Below are positions 48,060-58,672 of a stretch of 64,000 bases of DNA, one piece after another. How positions within the stretch are numbered: position 1 is the stretch's first letter; each line of letters starts with the position of its first letter. The notes under the pieces are model-generated. The model searched no databases, was not told where the DNA came from, and saw nothing but the letters and a program-made list of their open reading frames with translations. The translations under genes and the position numbers were made by a program. Location of the stretch: positions 1,852,081 to 1,916,080 of the forward strand of contig JAPTYO010000020.1 of NCBI GenBank assembly GCA_036873135.1, given 5' to 3'. Origin of the DNA: Clarkia xantiana subsp. parviflora. Taxonomy: Eukaryota > Streptophyta > Magnoliopsida > Myrtales > Onagraceae.

Positions 48060-49681
48060 CAGTGTTATCAGAACCGGACCGGCAGTCCGACCGGTTTTGA
48101 ACCGGAACCGGTGCATCAAACGGTCCGATTCGAGCAAATTCGGAGGGTGTAAGTGAATCCGGTTCGGTAACCGGCTTTTTGAAGAACCGACCAGTTTTGA
48201 GCAGACCTACCGGTCCGCCGGTTCGGTGCCTATAACAGAAGAAAAAAAAAACTTGAATTTACTTAAGTGCAGGATGTGATGGAGAGAGAGAGAAAGATAT
48301 AGGTGGGAAGGAGAGAGGGGTGGATAGGAAGCGTGAGTGGGGATGAGTGGAAATGAGTGGGGGATGGAGGGAAGCCTTCATCTTTCTAATCTCCTAATTT
48401 GTGAGTGTATCATGGATGGAAGCGTGAGTGGGGATGAAGGTCATCTCCGACGATTGAAGTCTGCTGCCACTGCCAGTGAAGTCTGTCCCCGCGAGTCTGG
48501 GGAGCGGCATAGATTAAATGTGTGAATGTGATCTTGAGGAGGAAGAGGAAGGCAGTGGGTGGAACACAGTATTCACGAGATTGCTGGGACAAACTTCCTT
48601 TTTGGCCTGAGTTTTAATAGGACACTGCCGAATAGGGCCGGTCCAAGAGAGATTGGGGCCTAAAACTAAAATTAAATTCGAGGCATTTATTTTTTTTATT
48701 ACAAATATTTAAATTCATTATTTATAGTAAGTTCTTATTTAAAATTTATTTTTAAAGATTTTAAAGAAGCAAAATCGTTAGTTAAATGTTTATACTCAAT
48801 TTTTTTTTTTTTTTTAATTTCATTTTCAATTTACAATATAGCTAATACTCTAATACATTTAACCTTTCTTGAGACATAGATGATCTCTAATAGGATTTTG
48901 TTGACATTAATTTTGAAAGGATTCTTTCACCTGAATGAACAATTACATGAATCGTTAACATTATTCTATAAGCAATATGTGCTTTCGGAAAAGAATCAAG
49001 TGCGTTTTAGTATGCCAATAGGTTTTTTATGGTCTATCAGAATATTTCATTTAAGATTGGAAAAGAATCAAGTTTTTTATGTGATTTAGTATGCCAATAG
49101 ATTTTTTTTATGTTCTATCAGAATATTTCCTTTAAGATTTTCAATTCGGTACGATCCAAATATTACGATTTAATTAGGTATTATCATTACTATTTAACCA
49201 GGTAGTTGATTTTTAAAAACTTAAAGTTAAATAATATATATAAAGAAACAAGCAAGCATGAGATATAGGAGTTAATTGCTAAACAAAACATTAGTAATAA
49301 CTAATGTATATATTGCCGGAAGAAACTATAATGTATATATAATTAATAGCTTACAATGACTATGGTCTTATAGTTGGTTTAATAAATGATGGCTTAATTA
49401 AGTCAATCTTATCATTGGTCCAAAAATAACAGAAAGTAACTTAATTAATTTTTTGCTGAATTAGACTTTTTTTTCATGGGCTGAAATGAACATAGCTATA
49501 TAATAATATATATGAGGCTTTATTTTTCTTAGGGTCTTAAAGCCCTAACTTTAGTGACCTTACCCTTGGGCCGGCCCTGCTGCCGAACCGGAGCGGAGAA
49601 AGGGAGGAGGCTGATGAGCGTCAGACTTGAGAGGGGTCGGATTAGGAAAGTCTAGGGTTTTTTTTTTTCCGGGCTGGGCTG

Positions 49682-49712
<31 letters not shown>

Positions 49713-49857
49713 GGGCTGGGTTCTTTTTTTATCTTCGGCTGGGCTGGGTTTGTACTATACTCAAAAAAAAAAATGTAAGTTGTGCGTGAATTTGGTCGAA
49801 CCGGGTTCGAACTGTGAACCGGAACCCTCACCGGTTTGGTGTCCGGTCAAAACACTG
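48060..49857. mobile_element. hAT-type element (outer) with nested hAT
   Basis: The ends CAGTGTTATCAGAACCGG and CCGGTCAAAACACTG are inverted. The 8-bp flanks GTTGTCAC (48052-48059) and GTCGTCAC (49858-49865) differ by one base. Terminal zones are rich in CCGGTTT/GAACCGG motifs. A second element at 48633-49579 interrupts it. No transposase ORF. Confidence 0.75.
48633..49579. mobile_element. hAT-type element (inner)
   Basis: The left end TAGGGCCGGTCC and the right end GGGCCGGCCCTG are inverted. A perfect 8-bp direct repeat CTGCCGAA flanks it (48625-48632, 49580-49587). AT-rich 947-bp interior, non-coding. Confidence 0.85.
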
Positions 49858-50302
49858 GTCGTCACTATGCAACTGCAAGAACTAGAAGGAAGTTGGAGCG
49901 TGGAAGTGAGAATCTAGGAAGGCGCGTGGGACCAACAGCATTAAACATTTTCGTCTGTTTATTTTTTTGGGCCAATTTTTCTTCTAATCTGAAGGCATTT
50001 TGTTTGTTGAAATAAATCGCGATCATTGAATCAATCCTCCAACTTCCCGTCTTCTTCTAACTCAATCGAACAAATTAAGGATCAATCTTTTCTCTTGCAA
50101 TTGCTCGCGACTCCACATCTGGATTTCGTCTCGCCATTCGAGGTTAGAATTTGGATTCTTTTCCTCTTATCGTCAATCTATGACTTCTGTTTTGTCCATT
50201 GATTGATTTCCGATGATCTGAGCTTGAATTTGTGTTCCGTTCTGAAAAAAAATTGGGTTTTGTGATAGTTGAATCAGGAAGGAAACCATTGGTTGGATCG
50301 CC

Positions 50303-53300
50303 ATGGAAGTTGCACCAGAAGAGGCCACCAGAACATGCAGTCACTGGTAATGAATTTTAGGGCTTGATCCTTCAGAGTTGCTCGTTAGAGGGTTAGGTGT
50401 GTTATTACGTATATTATAAGCATCTTCGTTTGAGGGATCGCCTTTGTGAAGCTCAATGGTGTTCGTAGTTAGCATACGAATGAAAGGGAGAGGTAGATTC
50501 TTAACCGTAGTTCAAGTTCATTCAATAGACTGATATCAATTTCTATGTAAAGGCTTAAGGCTTGTGTGATTCAATCCAAATGAAACAGGATTAGGAAAAG
50601 AACTGGCCTTTCATGTTTCGAGGTTACTACTTCATGTTGGTAAAGTTTCAAAAATGATAACATTCTTGTTGCATCGGCTATATGTAAATTCCGGTCTTTA
50701 TTTGATCATAAAGAGGTTAATCTTTTGTGTTATTTATATTTTCCTACCTTGATGGTTAGGTGTAAATGTTGGCCTATGTTCGAGTGTCTAGTAGAAAAAT
50801 TTGTTAGGGCTCAATGGTGTTCGTAGTTAGCATCTGTTGACAAATGAAAGGGAGAGGTAGAGTCTTAACCGTTTTTCAAGTTATTCAGTAGACTGATATC
50901 AATATCTTTGTAAAGGCTTTGGATGTGTGTGATTCAATACAAATGAAACAGGATTAGGAAAAGAACTGGCCTTTCTTGGTAAAGTTTAAAAAATGATAAC
51001 ACTCTTGTTGCATCGGCTATATGCAAATTCTTGTTTCATAAAGAGATTCATCTTTTGTGTTATTTATCTTTTCCTACCTTGGCCTATGTTTAAGTGTCTA
51101 GTAGAAAATTTTGTTATGGCAACAGATCTCCCTAAGGTTTCTCTATAACCATCCTTGCTAGAATTCCCGCCTTATAATTTTCTTGTGTGAATATGTATAA
51201 CAAGGGGCTATGCATCTCCTGTTTTCCAGAAGGTAGAAACTTGTGCTGCTACGTTTATGTATGCTCTTGATTTTATGGTTTTTGGATCCTCAAAATTCTT
51301 GAAATAGATTTGCACACACCCGTGTGCATAATACATGGTCATTGATTGAACTGATAGCATCGATCTTTTTAGTCATATTTTCATTAGACAGATACGGGCA
51401 TCTATCTTTATTCCGTATGTGCCTATTTTGTTGGAGACTTCCTGTTCAAATTTTAGAGACTTGATGATTGATTTTGTTTGTGCATACAGTGAAAGAGCTA
51501 TCCCTTCGACAAATATTGATTTGCATTATGCTCATTGTTCTCGGAACTTGGTAAAGTGTAAAGTTTGTGGGGACATGGTTCCAAGAAAGCATGCTGAGGA
51601 ACATTTCAGGAACACTCATGCACCGGTATGTAAATATGTGAATGCTAATTTTCTCTGTTCAATCCATCTGATTTGTTTCTGGCATAGGTGCTTTGACTAG
51701 GAAGTTCCTTTCGCATAATGGTAACTTAAGAACACGTAATGATGTAGCTTTGAGTGCAACACAGATTGGTGTGTGAATCCATTTATCTCATGTCGCACAC
51801 CCATCAGAAACCTTATTAGGCCAGGTTGCTAATCGCTGTCTCCTATTTAAAATGTTTATATTTGGTGTTCCAACTATCATATTTGTTGCTTTCCACTTTT
51901 TTCGACTGATTTTGGTGTTAAAATTGTCGTTTTAAGAAACAAAAACATGTTTTTTTTCCACTTTTCCAAGGTATCAGTCTATCAGATTTGTTTCTCATGT
52001 TTTAGACTTATTTGATGCTTAAAAAATATGTTTTTGTTCCGTCAATTTTAAGAAAAAAAATGAAAATGAACTAATCTGACAGTTGAAACACCGAATATAA
52101 ACATTTTAAATCTGGGACAGCTATTAGCAACATATCCTATAATTGGGACCGTTTTTAGGTTCTTAACCCAAGAAAGAATGAAACTTAAACGTACCTAGTG
52201 AATACAGTGGAATGAGTAATAAGACCAGTCTAGTCTCTTTTTCATAAGAGAAGTGATAGAATTGCAAATTGGATCACTAGCTGAGGAAGAGTTGACAAAT
52301 CTAGTCTAGATTTGGAACTTATTGAGGAATCGACGAATCAAATGATATTTTTGTTTCAGTTTTTCCCTCTTCTTCTCCTCTGAATCAAACCTTTTATTGC
52401 CATAATGGTTCAGTTCCTATTAATGATACAAGTCGGATCCTAAATGAATCATTTGGAAACACATTTAAATCATCACTGACATTTTCATATCGTCGTTACT
52501 GCAGGTGTCCTGTTCCTTGTGCAGTGAGACGATGGATCGTGACATTTTAGCTGTCCACACAGGGGAAAACTGCCCCCAGAGAATAGTGACCTGTGAATTT
52601 TGCGAGTTTCCTCTGCCCGCAGTTGATTTGGCTGAACATCAGGTCCTTCCTTGTATTCGAACATAAAGAGATGGCATCTCTACATGTTGTACTTTTCATT
52701 AACTGTTGCTTCATACCGTTATAGGAGGTATGCGGAAACAGAACCGAGCTCTGTCATCTTTGTAGCCGATATATCCGGCTGAGAGAAAGATTCAACCATG
52801 AGAGCAACTGTCTTGGTGGGTTGGATCAGGATGCAGGGCCTTCCAGGTATATATATATATATATATACTAGACACCAGTCCGCTCTACGCACGTGCATTT
52901 TTTTCGTGAAAATGTTAGAAGGACATGATCAACTATGGAGTCGGGTTTTATAAACATATATTTACAATTTTAAATGCCGATGAAAATCATTTTCTTGAAG
53001 AATAGATGTCGATGAAAAATAGATCATGTTTCAATGTGACGAAGAATAGATGCCGATGAAAAATATATATTTCACGAAGAATAGTTACAATGTGACATGA
53101 ATCTATGCCATTAGTAACATATTTAAATTTATTTTTCCATCAGCATCTATTCTTGTATATCCTTGTAGTCGGGTTGATAATGATCTTGTATCATCCTTGG
53201 AATCAGCATGATCATGTCCTTATATCGATCTCGCGACTATAATGCGCGTATCACAGCTGGTGTCTGTTATATACTAGACACCAGTCTACGCTACGCGCGT

Positions 53301-53553
53301 GCATTTTTTCATGAGAATGTTACAAGGACATGATCAGCTATGGTAATTTTCTTGATGTGGCATATTTATCGGACTTATTTACAGGGACACGGTGCGGCCA
53401 GAAAGAGTGAACGGACAAGGAGGTCGGCCTCAACCACAACCGAAGGAGTTCTCTCCGAAGAGGTTGCTGTTCACCATAGCAGTAACAGGGATAGCAGTTG
53501 TACTAGGATCCTTCTTTTATCAGAAGAAAATGGAGGATAGTCCGGTCCAATGA
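50303..53553 (+). CDS. TRAF-type zinc-finger protein with C-terminal membrane anchor
   Basis: Five exons join in frame: 50303-50346, 51490-51625, 52505-52642, 52725-52846 and 53385-53553 (609 nt, 202 aa). The chain is a series of Cys/His fingers: CSHCERAI...HYAHC, CKVCGDMV...HFRNTH, CSLCSETM...H, CEFCEFPL...HQEVC, CHLCSRYI...HESNC. This spacing is that of TRAF-type (XAF1/TRAFD1-like) fingers. A Pro/Gln-rich linker leads to a hydrophobic segment (LLFTIAVTGIAVVLGSFFY, about 173-191) and a short charged tail, so a tail-anchored membrane protein is likely. The small plant family is known by homology only (Arabidopsis At1g09920, from memory); no enzymatic role is claimed. A 5' UTR intron (about 50139-50277) is plausible. 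Intron 2 holds a foldback element and intron 4 a repeat-flanked insertion. Confidence 0.88.
51825..52131. mobile_element. Foldback element in intron 2 of the TRAF-finger gene
   Basis: GTTGCTAATCGCTGTC at the left pairs with GACAGCTATTAGCAAC at the right, then TTAAAATGTTTATATT with AATATAAACATTTTAA. Same vocabulary as 14922-15357 and 18870-19061. Confidence 0.65.
52862..53342. mobile_element. Repeat-flanked insertion in intron 4 of the TRAF-finger gene
   Basis: Two about 72-bp direct repeats (from about 52866 and 53272), each TATACTAGACACCAGTC..CTACGC.CGTGCATTTTTT..ATGTTA.AAGGACATGATCA.CTATGG, enclose about 340 bp of AT-rich sequence. Either a tandem insertion of one element type or a small Helitron-like element pair. 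Confidence 0.4.
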
Positions 53554-54449
53554 GATCGCGGCGGGATCGTATATACCGTGCTTCGAAGCTACGCGTGTTG
53601 TTCTTCGAGATTTGGCGACGTATGTCTTATGTATTTATCGAGGACTATGCGTGTTTTGTAGAAGAAGTACATTGTCTGCAGTCTGCTGATGTTTTTTTTC
53701 CTAAACGTTGGATTGTTGGTCCAAAATAATGTCATTGTTATAGAAATGTTTGTTGGTAAGGTTGTGGTCTGAGTGGTCGTGGGTTCAGCTCCCACCAGAT
53801 ATTCGGGAAAAAAATACTATTGATTGAGCTGAGCATTGACAAGGTGTGATTTTAGTTAAGTAATTTTTTAAAATCAAATTAGATTCAAATTTTTTATAAA
53901 ATTATATAAATTTTATTTGATTAGATAAATTTAAATTAATGTAATTAAAACCGAACCAGTTTACAACCAGCTAGGGGGTCCGATTTGACTAGTCAAACCT
54001 GGTTCAATCACAGTCACACTGACGGTTCACCTATTACACTATAAAATATAAAATGATATTTTGTACCTTAAATAAAAAAAAACCCAATATATATTTACAA
54101 AATAAGACCCAAAGTTGATAAAAAAACATATATTTACAAAATAAGGTCCAAAGTTGATTAACAAAAAAATAGCCTAATATTGGCAAAAATAAAAGCTTAA
54201 TAACAAGCCCAATCATTTCACTAACTATTGACAAAAAAAAAATATTCACTAACTTTCTTTTCAAATTCTTTTGGCTGATTTTTTTTAGACGGAAACCGGA
54301 AAACTAGTGATCCATTCGGTTCTCTTCAAATCGGCCGGGTGAATCAGGTTCACCTACTTGTCGATCTTTTTATCAGATCGAACTGGCTAGGTATCCGTAT
54401 TCTAGTTGGACCATTGTACCGTCGATTTGATAGTGTTCGATTTGATAGT
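53554..54449. other. 3' UTR and intergenic DNA
   Basis: The first ~150 bp are probably the TRAF-finger gene's 3' UTR. At 53755-53815 lies a SINE-like fragment (GTGGTCTGAGTGGTCGTGGG, box-B-like GGTTCAGCTCCC, then poly-A). The rest is AT-rich, with CGGTTT-type motifs near 53950-54020 and 54290-54400 suggesting a decayed hAT. Confidence 0.4.
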
Positions 54450-55204
54450 TGTTAGGTTCCAAAGTCTCGGGTCAACAGGCGGTCGACCTAAGCCTTGTCC
54501 CTCACTGGAGATGTTGCGGGTTTAGTGCTCTCGGGTTGTGTTGTCCTAGCTTGTGTCCTTCCGTCCTTAGCTTCTCTTCTCCTCTCGCCCTGCAAGAGGG
54601 GCAATACCAGGCACAGAGGGGGTGGTGCCTGATGAACCCTCTCCGATGCCTAAGTCAGTACGGTTTTAGAGAGATAAAGCTAGAGAGATGTCAGAGCAAA
54701 ATTATGCAACTTGTCAAGATGTTCAAAGATGTTCAAAAGATCAGTGGAGGAGTTGTATTTATAGGCAACAATGTCATTAAGGTGGCTTAATGACATCGTT
54801 AACCTTTACACACAATTAATTATCCTTTAAACACGTAATTAAGACCTTAGGGTACGGAGAAGGTTGGCAGAAATAAATCGAGTATGGGAGTCTAAAAACA
54901 GTGTCGGGGCCCTTGGGGGGAGGAAAATCCGACCCCCAAGGGTAGGGGTTGGGTGTGGCCACCCAACCCCTCCTAGGGGAGATAGGGTTGGCTGACCCGA
55001 TCTCCCCTAGGGGAGGTCGGGTGTGGCCACCCGACCTCACCTAGGTGATTCTAACTTGGTCCGGGCGAGTATTTCGGCCTCGTCCGGACCGTTAGTGTTT
55101 TCGCGGGGTGTTCGGGTTGAAGTTTCGATTTACAATCATTAACGGGGTGATCAAAATGAAACGATTCGGGAGTCAACGGGTTCAAATTTGGCGTATATTC
55201 ATCA
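54450..55204 (-). repeat. Left LTR (3' LTR of the minus-strand element)
   Basis: Begins TGTTAGGTTCC and ends ATTCATCA on the plus strand. The minus-strand TATA box is intact (CCTATAAATAC, plus about 54757-54766). It contains three perfect or near-perfect palindromes around GGTGTGGCCACCC at 54930-55040. Confidence 0.92.
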
Positions 55205-55216
55205 CATGCCCCCGAG
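55205..55216 (-). other. Polypurine tract
   Basis: CTCGGGGGCATG on the minus strand, directly before the 3' LTR; the expected plus-strand primer of an LTR element. Confidence 0.65.
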
Positions 55217-56294
55217 TCAACCAATGGCCTGACCCTTGATTGACTCTATTTTAGGATGGTATGACACACGCAATTTGAAACCGGGATTTTACCTTCTTGT
55301 CTGAATGTTTACTTACCCATGGATGTGTGCCTCTGACTCTGCCCCCTGCCTTATAAGATAGAGGAATTGTAAACGTCAGAATAGCACGGACACGTGTCTA
55401 AGCACGCGTCCGTCCGTGGTGGAAATAATAAATCTATCCTTGCTACGGACGTATATTCGAAAAATACACGCTCGCATAGGGATGTAATACGAATGCGGCT
55501 AGGCGATTCATGCTTCAATTTCATGCCGGGATTTGTCTAAGTGGAGAAAAATTTAATTTTGGTCTAAAATTTTTCTAAGTATGGGATGCTAGAAAATATG
55601 CCTATAGGATGTTACCTTGAGTGAACATGGATGTATCATGAATGTGAAAATGTGTACTGGCATACATGCAAGTAGGAACACAAGTATGGAAGTGGGTGTA
55701 GACATGCATATGTACGCGCAGGTATGTAAGCATGTGTATATGCTAAAGACTCATAAAAAGAGTTAGATGAGTTAAGGAAAGGCAAACCTTTACCCTTACC
55801 CTATATAGGGGAAAGTGTGTCGCAGACACGAGGGTCCTGGACTTGCGAGGTGCCATGCATCCGCCGCGTCGTTGATGAACATCTTACAACAGAAGTATGT
55901 TCTCAATGTATATTCCGAGGGACATGACCCTTATTGATATAGTATTGCCCCCAAGATCATTGAGGTGAATGCCCCCAGAGAGAGAGTATATGTAGTGACG
56001 TGGCCAAGTAGGGGCACTTGCCCCTTAGTCGCGAGGTGTTAGGCCTCCTGATATGTTGTCGATGAACATCTCATGATAAACATGTGTTGGGTAGCGTAAA
56101 CGCGTGTAGTGCCATATAGGTTGTATAAAGCGTTGGGACGAGGCCCGTACTGACATAGAGTTGCCCCCGTATAGAGGATGTTCGCTATGTAGTAGTTGTG
56201 AACTTGTAAGTTCGTAGGTGTGGAGTTGCCCCCTTGTCGGGACGTTCGCACCGTAGTCGTTTCGGGCACGAGGTGGCGACTATTGTATCGACTG

Positions 56295-56600
56295 CTACTT
56301 GGGTTTTCCAAAGTAGGGTGCATTCCACAGCTGCTACTTGGTTTTTCCCAAGGTAGGGTGCACTCCGCGACAGCTACTTGAAGTTTCCGAGGTAGGGAGA
56401 AGGCCAGAGGTCGGACGAGGCGACATACCCTTCCATGGCGTCGGTCAGAGGTCGGCAAGGCGACGTGCCTATCCATGTTGTTGCCACAACCTGGCGTTTT
56501 CAAGGTAGTGTGCCTCCTGCACCGCTACTTGGTCTTCCCCAAGGTAGAGTGTGGCTTGCGACCCGTATTTGGTTTTTCCCAAGGTAGAGTGTCTTCTTGG
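56295..56600. repeat. Degenerate CTACTTGG...CCAAGGTAG repeats in the LTR element
   Basis: At least five imperfect copies of a palindromic unit built on CTACTTGG-TTTTTCC-CAAGGTAG followed by GGTGCA or AGTGT (near 56295, 56333, 56372, 56523, 56565). Each unit can form a hairpin. Confidence 0.65.
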
Positions 56601-56656
56601 TACGTCTCCTGAACCTGTATATAGTCCATTACCTGTGAACACAATAATCGTTGGAC

Positions 56657-56945
56657 GATATGCGGACATGATAGACGCCTAGAGAGGGGTGGACATGATA
56701 GCCACTCCAAGATGTGCGGACATGATAGCCGCTTATCACCGCGTGGACATGATAGCCACTCCGAGAGGCGCGGACATGATAGCCGCCTAGAGTCACGTGG
56801 ACATGATAGCCACTCCGAGGTGTGCGGACATGATAGTCGCTTATCACTGCGTGGACATGATAGCCACTCCGAGAGGCGCGGACATGATAGTTGCCCCTAG
56901 ATACGCGGACATGATAGCCGCTCCGAGATACGCGGACATGATATT
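56657..56945. repeat. Tandem array of a ~27-bp unit (11 copies) in the LTR element
   Basis: The core GGACATGATAG recurs 11 times (about 56661, 56689, 56717, 56744, 56770, 56798, 56824, 56851, 56878, 56906, 56932) at 26-28 bp spacing. Units mostly alternate between GCGGACATGATAGCCGC and GTGGACATGATAGCCAC, forming a 54-bp higher-order unit; each type is a small imperfect palindrome. Several frames stay open through the array on both strands. Confidence 0.85.
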
Positions 56946-57112
56946 CTGCTGCTATTACACCTAGTTTCTAGACGAGAGGTGTTGCTCTTCCTCTTAGACT
57001 GTCGACATATGCTTGTTTGGTAGGAGGTGTACGCGCTTGGCGTGACTCTCCCGAATCTTGTAAAGTGGTGATCTTAGAGTAACAGTGGTACGCCATGACT
57101 TGTCGTAGCGTT

Positions 57113-57130
57113 TCCCACAGACGGCGCCAA
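57113..57130 (-). other. Primer-binding-site-like sequence
   Basis: Reads TGGCGCCGTCTGTGGGAA on the minus strand, two bases downstream of the 5' LTR. It defines the element's orientation. The matching tRNA was not checked. Confidence 0.7.
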
Positions 57131-57131
57131 G

Positions 57132-57886
57132 TGTTAGGTTCCAAAGTCTCGGGTCAACAGGCGGTCGACCTAAGCCTTGTCCCTCACTGGAGATGTTGCG
57201 GGTTTGGTGCTCTCGGGTTGTGTTGTCCTAGCTTGTGTCCTTCCGTCCTTAGCTTCTCTTCTCCTCTCGCCCTGCAAGAGGGGCAATACCAAGCACAGAG
57301 GGGGGTGGTGCCTGATGAACCCTCTCCGATGCCTAAGTCAGTACGGTTTTAGAGAGATAAAGCTAGAGAGATGTCAGAGCAAAATTATGCAACTTGTCAA
57401 GATGTTCAAAGATGTTCAAAAGATCAGTGGAGGAGTTGTATTTGTAGGCAACGGTGTCATTAAGGTGGCTTAATGACATCCTTAACCTTTAAACACAATT
57501 AATTATCCTTTAAACACGTAATTAAGACCTTAGGGTACGGAGAAGGTTGGCAGAAATAAATCGAGTATGGGAGTCTAAAAACAGTGTCGGGGCCCTTGGG
57601 GAAGGAAAATCCGACCCCCAAGGGTAGGGGTTGGGTGTGGCCACCCAACCCCTCCTAGGGGAGATCGGGTTGGCTGACCCGATCTCCCCTAGGGGAGGTC
57701 GGGTGTGGCCACCCGACCTCACCTAGGTGAGTCTAACTTGGTCCGGGCGAGTATTTCGGCCTCGTCTGGACCGTTGGTGTTTCCGCGGGGTGTTCGGGTT
57801 GAAGTTTCGATTTACAATCATTAACGGGGTGATCAAAATGAAACGATTCGGGAGTCAACGAGTTCAAATTGGGCGTATATCCATCA
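57132..57886 (-). repeat. Right LTR (5' LTR of the minus-strand element)
   Basis: Nearly identical to 54450-55204. The minus-strand TATA box has changed from CCTATAAATAC to CCTACAAATAC (plus about 57439-57448), which should weaken the promoter that would drive the element. Confidence 0.92.
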
Positions 57887-57891
57887 ATAGT

Positions 57892-58672
57892 GTTCTGATA
57901 ATATCGATTTAAACAGTTTTATCGTATATGGTTAACTCAATCAAACCGTTCACCAACCCAATAAGATCTTAGAAAAAATCCTATAAAACTACGTAAGTCT
58001 TAAATAATCGGTTAACCTGAATGATAAAATATTTTTTAAAGTTAATCTATTCAAACCGTTTACCCAATATAATTTTAATAAACAATCTATAAATCTACAT
58101 ATAAACCCTTAAATAAAAAAATAAAAGGAAAATCGTGGCTCGATGTTGTCAACCATAATGTTTGCTAGTTTGATAAAGAATGTTGTTAGTATATTAATTA
58201 GTATTTGAGATTTCTTATGCTGTTATATATAAAAAAAAATAAAAAAAAAATTCATAATAGGGATGAAATTAGATTAATCAAATAAAAAAATGGAGAAAAT
58301 CAAATAATAGTATTATTATGTTGATACGACGGTGCATGTTTTGCTTATAATATACCCTAGCAAATGAAAGTAAAAGAGAGCTCGTTCATTCAGCTCATTC
58401 GTTATTTTTCAAAAAAAGGAAAAAAGAAAGAAAAGCGAACGCTGTCTGTCACACTCAAGTCGGACGTTGCGGATCGACGTACACTTTCTCCCTCTCTCCT
58501 TCGTCTCCGATGTTCACGCCGACGAAGTGGTCCTCCCTTCACTCTTCTTCTTCTTCACCTTTCTCCATCATCAAATAATCTGTACATGATTCACCCATAC
58601 CCAATTTCCCCTTCTTCCTCGCCTTGATCGTCCCTCTACATTCCTTCCACTCGCCACCTTCACTGCTCCGAA
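57892..58672. promoter_or_regulatory. Promoter and 5' UTR region of the SABRE-like gene
   Basis: AT-rich to about 58360, then a CT-rich leader (about 58430-58670, with CTCCCTCTCTCC and TCTTCTTCTTC tracts) typical of plant 5' UTRs. No reliable TATA position. Confidence 0.45.

Larger units (their letters stand above)
54450..57886 (-). mobile_element. Complete non-autonomous LTR retrotransposon (3437 bp)
   Basis: Two 755-bp direct repeats bound it and ATAGT flanks both ends (54445-54449, 57887-57891), a 5-bp target duplication. Orientation is minus. The primer-binding-site-like TGGCGCCGTCTGTGGGAA (plus 57113-57130) lies next to the right LTR. The purine tract CGGGGGCATG (plus 55205-55214) lies next to the left LTR. 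A TGGCGCC-type primer site is common in plant Ty3/gypsy elements. The 1927-bp interior encodes no gag, protease, RT, RNase H or integrase and is filled with short tandem repeats, so it is a LARD/TRIM-like parasite. By hand count about 18 substitutions separate the LTRs (about 2.4%), indicating insertion about 1-2 million years ago at commonly assumed plant rates. Confidence 0.93.

Noticed and set aside
54449..54790. Open frames in the LTRs (also 57095-57473)
   Set aside because: The same frame occurs in both LTRs because they are repeats, it starts at the LTR border, and it has no gag or pol similarity. It lies antisense to the element.
56039..56503. 154-codon minus-strand frame as a possible gag
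   Set aside because: No zinc knuckle or capsid-like motif. Much of the frame is generated by the CTTGG/AAGGTAG tandem repeat.
56657..56945. Regularly spaced 27-bp repeats resembling a CRISPR array
   Set aside because: Units are adjacent with no unique spacers, lie inside an LTR retrotransposon, and the host is a plant.
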